A stretch of 5,396 nt of DNA from Planctomycetaceae bacterium (GTDB lineage: Bacteria; Planctomycetota; Planctomycetia; Pirellulales; Thermoguttaceae). The notes under the pieces are model-generated. The model was not told the DNA's origin. It worked only from the letters and a program-made list of their open reading frames with translations, and did no database searches. Shown piece after piece: positions 1-5,396 of this stretch. A program made the position numbers and the translations under genes. Location of the stretch: positions 1-5,396 of the forward strand of contig WRCR01000304.1 of the NCBI GenBank assembly GCA_009783865.1, read 5' to 3'. The stretch's first letter is position 1. Each line of letters begins with the position of its first letter.

Positions 1-867
1 AATAACCTTGCCGCTCTTCAACAATTGCGGAACAATACGGGAAATAGTATTCGACGGTATGGCAAAACCGATGCCGTCACTTCCGCCGCCCCGGCTTGCA
101 ATCGCAGTGTTTATGCCTATCATTCGCCCTTGCGAATCCAGCAAAGCACCGCCGGAATTGCCGGGGTTGATTGCCGCATCAATCTGAATAACGCCTTTAA
201 TCGACCTGCCTTCCAACTTGCTCGGTATAGAACGATTCAAACTGGAAATCAAGCCGCTCGTGTAGGTTCGTTCCAATCCGTAAGGATTGCCGATGGCGAA
301 AACCTTTTGCCCGACCAAGAGTTCGGCAGAATTGCCGAAGACCGCCGGAAACAGCGTATCCGCCGGTGCTTCTATTTGAAGGACGGCTAAATCCGTGATG
401 CGGTCTTCGCCTACCAGTTTTGCCGGATAGGATTCTCCGTCGTAAAGTGTCACGGTGATTGAGTCAACTTTGCTGACGACATGCAAATTCGTCAGAATGT
501 GTCCTTCTTTGTCGAGTACGACACCGCTGCCTGCGCCGGGTTCATCAAATTCGCCGAGCAGAAACATATTGTAAGTCGTTCTTGTATCGACATTTACGAC
601 ACTTTTGTTGCAGCGTTCATAGATTTGAATCGAACTTCGCTCATCGGGTGTCAACTCGCTGTATCGTTTGACGAAGAGGGGACTTTCGTCGGGTCGGGGC
701 AGCATAGAGCGGTTTTCCGGTATCGGCACTGTACGCTGTCCTTGCTGGAGCGGCGGGAATTGGGCACTGGTTGTGCTTTCCTTTGAGAAAAACACATAGA
801 GCAAAAGGGTCGCACAGAGAAATCCGAACAGCCACGCAAAGATAATGGAAACAGGCGGTATTTTCAT
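1..867 (-). CDS. HtrA/Deg-family serine protease, membrane-anchored (3' end beyond window)
   Basis: ATP-independent trypsin-like protease (family S1C) that degrades or refolds damaged envelope proteins. I translated the minus strand from the ATG at 867-865. The frame stays open for 289 codons to the window edge, so the C-terminus is missing, including any PDZ domain. Residues 6-27 are a hydrophobic segment preceded by Lys2, best read as an uncleaved membrane anchor. A Pro/Gln-rich linker follows to about residue 75, then the protease domain. The catalytic triad is visible: His129 in TNLHVV, Asp159 in TDLAVL and Ser238 in NPGNSGGALL. The spacing matches DegP-type enzymes. The short loop before GAGSG and the GNPYGLERT segment look more like Deg1-like proteins than E. 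coli DegP. The start is chosen because it gives the anchor and an upstream in-frame stop lies at 922-924. No clear Shine-Dalgarno precedes it. The family is certain. The exact member (degP, degQ, degS or Deg1-like) is not, so no symbol is given. Confidence 0.93.
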   Translation of the reverse strand, partial: MKIPPVSIIFAWLFGFLCATLLLYVFFSKESTTSAQFPPLQQGQRTVPIPENRSMLPRPDESPLFVKRYSELTPDERSSIQIYERCNKSVVNVDTRTTYNMFLLGEFDEPGAGSGVVLDKEGHILTNLHVVSKVDSITVTLYDGESYPAKLVGEDRITDLAVLQIEAPADTLFPAVFGNSAELLVGQKVFAIGNPYGLERTYTSGLISSLNRSIPSKLEGRSIKGVIQIDAAINPGNSGGALLDSQGRMIGINTAIASRGGGSDGIGFAIPSNTISRIVPQLLKSGKVI

Positions 868-954
868 TGTCGGTGTTAATTTAGGTAAATTGTTTATGCG
901 GAAATTATGTAATACATCATGTTAGTACGCAGCGAAATTCATTTTGTTAGGGTA

Positions 955-977
955 ATTTTTCCAAAAATGTGGAAAAA
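955..977. repeat. A/T-rich inverted repeat in divergent intergenic region
   Basis: Arms TTTTTCC (956-962) and GGAAAAA (971-977) flank an 8-base spacer. It lies about midway between the two divergent starts. It could be a protein-binding site or a weak hairpin. It does not look like a standard intrinsic terminator because the stem holds only two G-C pairs. Function unknown. Confidence 0.4.
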
Positions 978-996
978 AATCAACCGTTTGGCGTGT

Positions 997-1009
997 GGTT
1001 CGTAGAACC
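997..1009. promoter_or_regulatory. Candidate operator: perfect GGTTC-GTA-GAACC palindrome
   Basis: Perfect five-base arms, GGTTC (997-1001) and GAACC (1005-1009), flank a three-base spacer. It overlaps the place where the -35 box of the thiS promoter should lie (about 1003-1008), a typical position for a repressor operator. The role is inferred from position and symmetry only; no regulator gene is in the window. Confidence 0.35.
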
Positions 1010-1022
1010 CCCGCTGCACATG

Positions 1023-1031
1023 TGGTACAAT
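1023..1031 (+). promoter_or_regulatory. Extended -10 promoter for thiS-priA
   Basis: TGG followed by TACAAT (1026-1031) fits the extended -10 form TGn-TATAAT, with five of six bases matching in the hexamer. The hexamer 17 bases upstream (TAGAAC, 1003-1008) matches the -35 consensus poorly, which is tolerated in extended -10 promoters. Transcription would begin about 6-8 bases after the hexamer, at or just before the thiS ATG at 1039, leaving almost no 5' leader. Confidence 0.5.
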
Positions 1032-1038
1032 ACCATTC

Positions 1039-1239
1039 ATGCAACTGACAATCAACAGCGAAGTAAAAGAATTGCCGGACAATCTCACGGTACAGGAACT
1101 TCTTGCGCACCTCGACCTAACCGGTAAGTTCACGGCGGTGGAACTCAATCTCGAAATTGTTTCGTTCAGAACCTACGCTCAAACCGTCTTGAAAGACGGT
1201 GATTCCCTCGAAATTGTAACGCTAGTCGGCGGGGGCTAA
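1039..1239 (+). CDS. thiS: Sulfur carrier protein ThiS
   Basis: Small ubiquitin-fold sulfur carrier of thiamine biosynthesis. Its C-terminal glycine is adenylated by ThiF, converted to a thiocarboxylate, and donates sulfur to thiazole synthase ThiG. The 66-residue length is typical. The beta-grasp start (MQLTINSEVKEL), the LTVQELLAHL helix, the VLKDGDSLEIVTLVGGG ending and the terminal Gly-Gly are all diagnostic. No Shine-Dalgarno precedes the ATG, and the promoter -10 ends only seven bases upstream, so translation may be leaderless. The stop ends one base before the priA ATG, so the two genes are probably co-transcribed. No other thiamine gene (thiG, thiF, thiH, thiE) is in the window, so its partners must be encoded elsewhere. 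Use as carrier for another sulfur pathway cannot be excluded. Confidence 0.93.
   Translation: MQLTINSEVKELPDNLTVQELLAHLDLTGKFTAVELNLEIVSFRTYAQTVLKDGDSLEIVTLVGGG
1230..1235 (+). promoter_or_regulatory. Probable priA ribosome binding site inside thiS
   Basis: The G-run formed by the last glycine codons of thiS ends five bases before the priA ATG at 1241. It is a G-rich, imperfect Shine-Dalgarno rather than a canonical AGGAGG. With the one-base gap between thiS stop and priA start, this suggests translational coupling. The invariant ThiS Gly-Gly codons would serve both genes. Confidence 0.4.
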
Positions 1240-1240
1240 C

Positions 1241-3703
1241 ATGCCGAAACAGCAAACCCTTTTCGACGGCAAATCGGACGGCGGAAACGAAAAACGCCCT
1301 TCGAGAACTTCACGGAAAAAAACCAACTTCTCCGAAGTGCAGATTCCGCCTTGGGAATTGGACGATTTGGCAAATCAAAAAACCGCTCAAGTTGTTTTTC
1401 CAACCGGCTATGATGCAGTACTCGATTATCTGATTCCATCCGACTTGATACCCAAACTGCAAGGAGGTATGAGAGTCATGGTCTCACTCGGACGCGGCAA
1501 CAAACCTGCGTTAGGATACTGCATCAGCACCGGAACTTACACTGACTTGCAAGACACTTCTCGGAACAATACCGGAAAAAGCGGCATAAAATTGAAGTTT
1601 ATCAACTCGGTTGTTGACGAAAATTCACTTCTCGACGAACATTTACTTTCGCTGGCGCGCTGGATTTCGATTCATTATCTTTGTCCGCTGGGACAAGTTC
1701 TCGAAGCAATGCTGCCGGCAGGAGTGCGCAGTGCAGCCGGTACGCGGTTGACAACGGTACTCTATCCCGCAGAAGATGTCGAACAGCGTCTTGCCGTTTT
1801 GAAAGAAACACCGCCGCCGGAAGAAAAAACAAGACGGAGGAACAGCGGATTTTTAACCGCAGTACAAACGAATGTACTCGATGTGCTCCGCAAGAGCGGT
1901 GAAGCACTGACTTCAATGGAATTGCAGCGTGCCGCAAAATGTTCCGCCGCTCCGATTGATTTATTGAAACGTCTCGGTTTAATCAGAGCGAAGACAATCC
2001 GCAGGTCGCGTCCGCTGGAAGAAGACCTTGTCGTTGAGAAAACCGCTCCGCTGCCGTTAAATCCCGAACAAAAACGCTGTCTGACGAAAATAACCGAAGC
2101 GATTAAGCAACGCCGTCATGAAACGTTTCTGCTTCACGGAGTCACCGGCAGCGGAAAGACCGAGGTCTATATTCAGGCAATAGACGAAGTTGTCAAGCAG
2201 GGTCGGCAGGCAATCGTTCTCGTACCGGAGATTTCGCTGACACCGCAAACGGTCAGCCGATTCAAGAGCCGCTTCCCGAGAGTTGCGGTTCTTCATTCGC
2301 ACATGAACGATGCTATGCGGCATCGTGAATGGTCGAACATCATCAGCGGCGAAGTGCAGGTCGTTGTCGGTGCGCGCAGTGCCGTCTTTGCTCCGCTGCC
2401 GAAAATCGGGCTGATTGTGATAGACGAAGAACATGAAAATTCGTTCAAGCAGGATACCGCTCCGCGTTATCATGCAAGGGATGTTGCCCGCAAGCGTGCC
2501 GAAAATGCTTCGATTCCGCTGATACTCGGTTCGGCAACGCCGTCATTGGAAAGTTGGTATGCCGCAGTTGAGACAACAAATTCGGTGCAGAAATCCACGC
2601 TGCTGTCGATGGAACATCGGGTAAATAAGTTGACGCTGCCGGAAGTTCAGATTGTCGATTTACGGGAAGAAGTTAAAAACCGGTTGACTCGCGGAGCAAT
2701 ACATCGGCAACTTCACTCGGCAATTTATGAAACGCTTCAAGACGGCGGACAAGTAATTCTGCTGTTAAACCGGCGCGGGTTTTCAACACATATTCAATGT
2801 CCGGTTTGCGGCGAAGTTGTCCGCTGTCAAAACTGCGATGTTTCGCTAACGCATCATCGGGTTGCGGAGATTGCGCTTTGCCATTATTGCGATTATCAGA
2901 TACCGGCACCGGATTGCTGTCCGAAGTGCGGTTTCAACGGTATCCGCTACGGCGGGTTTGGAACGCAGAAACTTGAAGCGGAGATTCGGGCAAGGTTTCC
3001 CGAAGCGTCGGTTTTGCGGATGGATACCGATGTAATGCAAGGTGCGAATGCGCATGAAAGAGCATTGACGCAGTTCCGTGAAGGCAAAGTGCAGATACTT
3101 CTTGGAACGCAGATGATAGCGAAAGGGCTTGATTTCCCGAATGTTACGCTGGTCGGCATAGTCAATGCGGATACTTCGCTGCACTTGCCGGATTTTCGGG
3201 CTTCGGAGCGGACTTTTCATCTCATTACGCAGGTAGCGGGCAGAACCGGTCGCGGTGAAAAAGGCGGGCGGGTTATTTTGCAGACCTATAGTCCTGACCA
3301 TGCGGCGATTCAGGCAGCATCGCAGCATGATTATAAAAGGTTTATACAGCAGGAATTGCCGGTCAGGAAACTTCTTGGTTATCCGCCTTGGACGAAGATG
3401 ATACGGATAATTTTCCGGGGTGAGAGTCAGGATAGTACGCTGCAATTTGCGCAGGATTTTGCGGCGCGACTCAAAGAAAAGCAGCGGGACAAGCGGTTTG
3501 CCGATTTGCAGAAGCAAATACGGATATTGGGACCTGCGCCTGCACCTTTTGCGCAACTTCGGGGCTTGTTTCGTTTTCACATACATTTGCATGCGGCTGA
3601 TTCGGATTTAATGCGGGAGTTGACCGCCGCTGTTTCCAAAGAAGTAAAAACGCCGCGTGATGTTCAATGGGTCGTTGACATCAATCCGCTGGATATGCTG
3701 TGA
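1241..3703 (+). CDS. priA: Primosomal protein N' (replication restart helicase PriA)
   Basis: DEXH-box 3'-to-5' DNA helicase that recognises stalled or collapsed forks and reloads the replicative helicase. The 820 residues exceed the roughly 730 of E. coli PriA. Residues 1-47 are a polar, basic, probably disordered tail. The 3'-DNA-binding domain begins near AQVVFPTG (about 49), and a Pro/Glu/Arg linker (189-202) leads to a winged-helix region (about 203-250). Helicase motifs: Walker A GVTGSGKT (300-307), Walker B DEEH (395-398), GSATP (430-434), GTQMIAKG (from 622) and QVAGRTGRG (664-672). The zinc-binding insertion has all eight expected cysteines: 520, 523, 529, 532, 547, 550, 560 and 563. 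The gene appears intact and active. The start at 1241 follows thiS by one base. A start nearer residue 48 is possible but would break this tight coupling. Residues 4-8 (QQTLF) resemble a sliding-clamp-binding motif. Confidence 0.97.
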   Translation: MPKQQTLFDGKSDGGNEKRPSRTSRKKTNFSEVQIPPWELDDLANQKTAQVVFPTGYDAVLDYLIPSDLIPKLQGGMRVMVSLGRGNKPALGYCISTGTYTDLQDTSRNNTGKSGIKLKFINSVVDENSLLDEHLLSLARWISIHYLCPLGQVLEAMLPAGVRSAAGTRLTTVLYPAEDVEQRLAVLKETPPPEEKTRRRNSGFLTAVQTNVLDVLRKSGEALTSMELQRAAKCSAAPIDLLKRLGLIRAKTIRRSRPLEEDLVVEKTAPLPLNPEQKRCLTKITEAIKQRRHETFLLHGVTGSGKTEVYIQAIDEVVKQGRQAIVLVPEISLTPQTVSRFKSRFPRVAVLHSHMNDAMRHREWSNIISGEVQVVVGARSAVFAPLPKIGLIVIDEEHENSFKQDTAPRYHARDVARKRAENASIPLILGSATPSLESWYAAVETTNSVQKSTLLSMEHRVNKLTLPEVQIVDLREEVKNRLTRGAIHRQLHSAIYETLQDGGQVILLLNRRGFSTHIQCPVCGEVVRCQNCDVSLTHHRVAEIALCHYCDYQIPAPDCCPKCGFNGIRYGGFGTQKLEAEIRARFPEASVLRMDTDVMQGANAHERALTQFREGKVQILLGTQMIAKGLDFPNVTLVGIVNADTSLHLPDFRASERTFHLITQVAGRTGRGEKGGRVILQTYSPDHAAIQAASQHDYKRFIQQELPVRKLLGYPPWTKMIRIIFRGESQDSTLQFAQDFAARLKEKQRDKRFADLQKQIRILGPAPAPFAQLRGLFRFHIHLHAADSDLMRELTAAVSKEVKTPRDVQWVVDINPLDML

Positions 3704-3766
3704 AGCGGTTAAACCTATTTATAGCGTATCAATTTTTGTTTTGAACAGGATTTAATTCGTGTTAAT
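3704..3766. other. Convergent intergenic gap between priA and clpB
   Basis: A 63-base A/T-rich gap between the priA stop (TGA, 3701-3703) and the clpB stop (3767-3769). A bidirectional terminator would be expected, but I see no GC-rich stem followed by a T-run on either strand. The short GGTT-A-AACC symmetry near the start has too small a loop to be a hairpin. A tandem direct repeat TTAATTC (3752-3758 and 3762-3768, ten-base period) lies at the right end and runs into the clpB stop codon. Its meaning is unknown. Confidence 0.5.
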
Positions 3767-5275
3767 TCACTCAAACACAAACCCGCCGTTTTTGAAATCA
3801 ACGCAAACGTTCTTTTTATCCTCCTTGCTGCGCAGCAACTTTATTGCCAGCGGATTTTGTATCTCCCGTTGAATCACCCGCTTCAAGGGTCTCGCTCCGA
3901 ACTGCGGGTCGTATCCCAAATCGGCAATTTCCCTTTCCGCCCGCTCCGTGATTGTAAAGACGATGCCCTGTTTTTCCAACTGCTTCGACAGTTTTTTCAA
4001 CTGCAACTTCGCAATTTTGCCGATTTCTTTTTCGCCGAGAGGATGAAAGACCGCCGTTTCGTCAATTCGGTTCAGGAACTCCGGCAGGAAATACCGCTGC
4101 AACTCACTCATTATTTCCTGCGGCGACATCTCCGCCGGCTCTCGAATAGCATTGCTAGTCATCACAATAACCGTGTTCGTAAAATCAACCGTGTGTCCCT
4201 GATTATCCGTCAAACGTCCATCGTCAAGAACCTGAAGCAGAAGGTTAAACACGTCCCGATGCGCTTTTTCCATTTCGTCAAACAGCACCACACAATATGG
4301 ACGGCGGCGTACCGCTTCCGTCAACACACCGCCTTCTTCATAGCCGACATATCCCGGAGGCGCGCCGATTAGTCGGCTGACAGAATGTTTCTCCATGAAT
4401 TCGCTCATGTCAATCCGCACCATTGCGTTTTCGTCATCGAACATCGCTTCGGCAAACGCCTTGCAAAGTTCCGTTTTGCCGACACCGGTCGGACCAAGAA
4501 ACAGGAACGAACCTATCGGACGATTAGGGTCTTGCAACCCGCTCCTGCTGCGCCGCACCGCATTTGAAACGGCACTGACCGCTTCGTCTTGTCCGATAAC
4601 CCGAAGATGAAGCCGGTCTTCGAGAAGAAGCAATTTCGCCTTCTCCGTTTCCAACATGCGGCTGACGGGAATCCCTGTCCATGAACTGACGACCTGTGCT
4701 ATCTCATCGGGACCAACAACCTGACGAAGTAATTTCTTATTCGCGGGTTTTTTGTTAGCGTCGTTTGTATCGTCTTCGTTTTCGTCAATCTGTTTTTTCA
4801 ATTCTTCAAGTTTTTTCTGCAACTCGTAAAGATTTTGGTATTCCGTCTCGGCAACGACTTTTCCGCGTGATTGTTCCGCATTGATTTTTGCCCACAGATT
4901 TTTGTACTGCAATTCCGTGTCCGCTGCCTGTTTGCGGAGTTGATGAATATCCAGCGCGCCGGATTTTTCCTTATCCCATTGAAACCTAAGGGTTTGCAAC
5001 TCCGCTTTCTTTTCGGTAATTTCCTTTTCGATTTCCTTCAAGCGTTCCTGTGCGTGTGTTTCGCTTTCGTCTTTAAGTTGCCGCTGTGCTAATTCGAGTT
5101 GCACCAGCCGCCGCTGCACTTCGTCAATCTCCGCCGGTACACTTTCGAGTTCCATTGCCAAACGGCTCATCGCTTCGTCCATTAGGTCAATCGCCTTGTC
5201 CGGTAAAAAGCGGTCTGTGATGTAGCGGTGCGACATTTCAACGGCGGCAACAATGGCGGAGTCCGTAATTTTCAC
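3767..5275 (-). CDS. clpB: ClpB disaggregase, C-terminal part only (5'-truncated, possible pseudogene)
   Basis: C-terminal 502 residues of ClpB, the AAA+ ring ATPase that works with DnaK to pull proteins out of aggregates. Numbered from the GTG at 5275, residues 1-50 are the end of the first AAA+ domain (VKITDSAIVAAV, HRYITDRFLPDKAIDLMDEA). About 50-185 is the coiled-coil M-domain, and the rest is the second AAA+ domain. That domain has Walker A GPTGVGKT (261-268), pore-loop Tyr309 in GYVGYEEGG, Walker B FDEMEKAH (Asp333-Glu334), sensor 1 MTSN, arginine-finger region LNRIDE and sensor 2 GARPLKR, then a normal C-terminus. Family members have about 860 residues, so the N-terminal domain and nearly all of AAA-1, about 355 residues, are missing. 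The frame continues only 11 codons upstream, without ClpB similarity, to a stop at 5309-5311. The GTG is an internal codon in relatives and has no well-spaced Shine-Dalgarno, so expression as a stand-alone protein is doubtful. Confidence 0.88.
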   Translation of the reverse strand: MKITDSAIVAAVEMSHRYITDRFLPDKAIDLMDEAMSRLAMELESVPAEIDEVQRRLVQLELAQRQLKDESETHAQERLKEIEKEITEKKAELQTLRFQWDKEKSGALDIHQLRKQAADTELQYKNLWAKINAEQSRGKVVAETEYQNLYELQKKLEELKKQIDENEDDTNDANKKPANKKLLRQVVGPDEIAQVVSSWTGIPVSRMLETEKAKLLLLEDRLHLRVIGQDEAVSAVSNAVRRSRSGLQDPNRPIGSFLFLGPTGVGKTELCKAFAEAMFDDENAMVRIDMSEFMEKHSVSRLIGAPPGYVGYEEGGVLTEAVRRRPYCVVLFDEMEKAHRDVFNLLLQVLDDGRLTDNQGHTVDFTNTVIVMTSNAIREPAEMSPQEIMSELQRYFLPEFLNRIDETAVFHPLGEKEIGKIAKLQLKKLSKQLEKQGIVFTITERAEREIADLGYDPQFGARPLKRVIQREIQNPLAIKLLRSKEDKKNVCVDFKNGGFVFE

Positions 5276-5311
5276 GCCCTTGGGTTTTCGCCGAAAAGTG
5301 CTGTGTCGTTA
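5276..5311. other. Junction where ClpB homology ends; possible insertion or rearrangement boundary
   Basis: Reading the minus strand upstream, ClpB similarity persists through Gly-Val (codons 5278-5273) and stops there. Relatives have a Tyr-Glu-x-His-His-Gly-Val type sequence, while here the residues before Gly-Val are RRKPK. The in-frame stop follows at 5309-5311, and the other two minus frames show no ClpB similarity either. Just beyond the break lies a perfect inverted repeat, TTTTC-GCC-GAAAA (5285-5297). The boundary could be the end of an inserted element. Only one end is in the window, so no terminal repeat or target duplication can be verified. Confidence 0.55.
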
Positions 5312-5346
5312 TTTTCGTTATTGGTCTTCCGTCCATCGTGTGAAAT

Positions 5347-5355
5347 TGTTATACT
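5347..5355 (+). promoter_or_regulatory. Candidate extended -10 promoter for the right-edge gene
   Basis: TGT followed by TATACT (5350-5355) fits the extended -10 form, with five of six hexamer bases matching. No good -35 lies 17 bases upstream (TTCCGT). Transcription would start near 5362, giving a leader of about 26 bases that contains the Shine-Dalgarno at 5378-5383. Confidence 0.45.
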
Positions 5356-5377
5356 TTTTCCAGAAGTATTCATTCAT

Positions 5378-5383
5378 GGAGGA
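5378..5383 (+). promoter_or_regulatory. Strong Shine-Dalgarno GGAGGA before the right-edge gene
   Basis: GGAGGA lies four bases upstream of the ATG at 5388, a near-ideal arrangement. It selects this ATG over the in-frame ATG at 5376, which has no ribosome binding site. It is the best Shine-Dalgarno in the window. Confidence 0.6.
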
Positions 5384-5387
5384 AGTT

Positions 5388-5396
5388 ATGAAATCA
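5388..5396 (+). CDS. Start of an unidentified gene (first three codons only)
   Basis: ATG AAA TCA (Met-Lys-Ser) after a strong Shine-Dalgarno and a plausible extended -10 promoter. Only three codons are in the window, so no product can be assigned. It runs away from the truncated clpB and occupies DNA where the first half of clpB would be expected. A transposase of an inserted element is one possibility, inferred from context only. Confidence 0.45.

Larger units (their letters stand above)
868..1038. other. Divergent intergenic region between htrA-like gene and thiS
   Basis: These 171 bases separate two genes transcribed away from each other, so they must hold promoters for both directions. 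The rightward one is visible (separate entry). For the leftward protease gene the best -10 candidate is CATAAT on the minus strand (plus positions 904-909). I see no good -35 at 16-18 bases from it, so it is weak. The region is A/T-rich on the left and carries two inverted repeats (separate entries). No small ORF with a plausible ribosome binding site was found here. Confidence 0.6.

Noticed and set aside
25..786. Plus-strand open frames of 121 and 101 codons at the left end.
   Set aside because: The minus strand encodes an HtrA protease with an intact catalytic triad over the whole region. The plus-strand frames resemble no known protein.
868..1038. A thiamine-pyrophosphate riboswitch upstream of thiS.
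   Set aside because: The promoter -10 sits directly before the ATG, leaving no room for a leader RNA. I saw no THI-box-like conserved segments such as CUGAGA.
2846..3592. A 248-codon open frame on the minus strand inside priA.
   Set aside because: It lies antisense to the conserved helicase and zinc-binding core of PriA. Its product is Arg/Leu-rich with no recognisable domain and no ribosome binding site, so it is a coding shadow.
3704..3766. A bidirectional terminator between priA and clpB.
   Set aside because: Convergent genes predict one, but no stable stem with an adjoining T-run was found on either strand.
3857..4372. A 171-codon plus-strand open frame opposite clpB.
   Set aside because: It is antisense to the ClpB AAA-2 domain, with shadow-like composition (Phe/Arg/His-rich) and no Shine-Dalgarno.
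5338..5352. Fifteen bases identical to the E. coli lac leader/operator edge (minus strand ATAACAATTTCACAC), suggesting vector sequence or a LacI site.
   Set aside because: The match stops abruptly on both sides, the other operator half is absent and no other vector sequence is visible. It is most likely coincidence, although a vector screen would be quick.

Overview
The window is 5,396 bases of bacterial, protein-dense DNA of roughly balanced GC. No rRNA, tRNA, CRISPR array or prophage genes were seen. The four recognisable genes are housekeeping genes. The lineage cannot be fixed from the sequence. A membrane-anchored HtrA/Deg protease close to the Deg1-like type, a PriA with a long N-terminal tail and a thiS-priA gene pair would fit a Planctomycetes/PVC-type bacterium, but that is a low-confidence guess.

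Layout: (1) Positions 1-867, minus strand: an HtrA/Deg-type serine protease. The N-terminal anchor and whole catalytic domain are present, and the C-terminal end runs off the left edge. (2) Positions 868-1038: a divergent intergenic region with an extended -10 promoter facing right and two small inverted repeats. (3) Positions 1039-3703, plus strand: thiS and priA, one base apart and probably one transcript. The promoter lies so close to the thiS ATG that its mRNA may be leaderless. (4) Positions 3704-3766: a short convergent gap with no convincing terminator. (5) Positions 3767-5275, minus strand: the C-terminal 502 residues of the disaggregase ClpB (M-domain plus second AAA+ domain). (6) Positions 5276-5396: non-ClpB sequence carrying a plus-strand promoter, a strong Shine-Dalgarno and the first three codons of another gene.

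The most notable point is the abrupt loss of ClpB homology near 5278. The N-terminal domain and first AAA+ domain are absent, a stop codon follows 11 codons upstream, and a rightward gene start occupies the DNA where the first half of clpB should be. An insertion or rearrangement inside clpB, a paralogous fragment or a misassembly would each explain this. Secondary points are the thiS-priA pairing, the possible leaderless start, and a QxxLF clamp-binding-like motif at the extreme N-terminus of PriA.

Functionally, HtrA and ClpB are protein-quality-control factors (envelope proteolysis and cytosolic disaggregation). PriA restarts stalled replication forks. ThiS carries sulfur for the thiamine thiazole ring. 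Apart from thiS-priA there is no evidence that these genes form one functional system.
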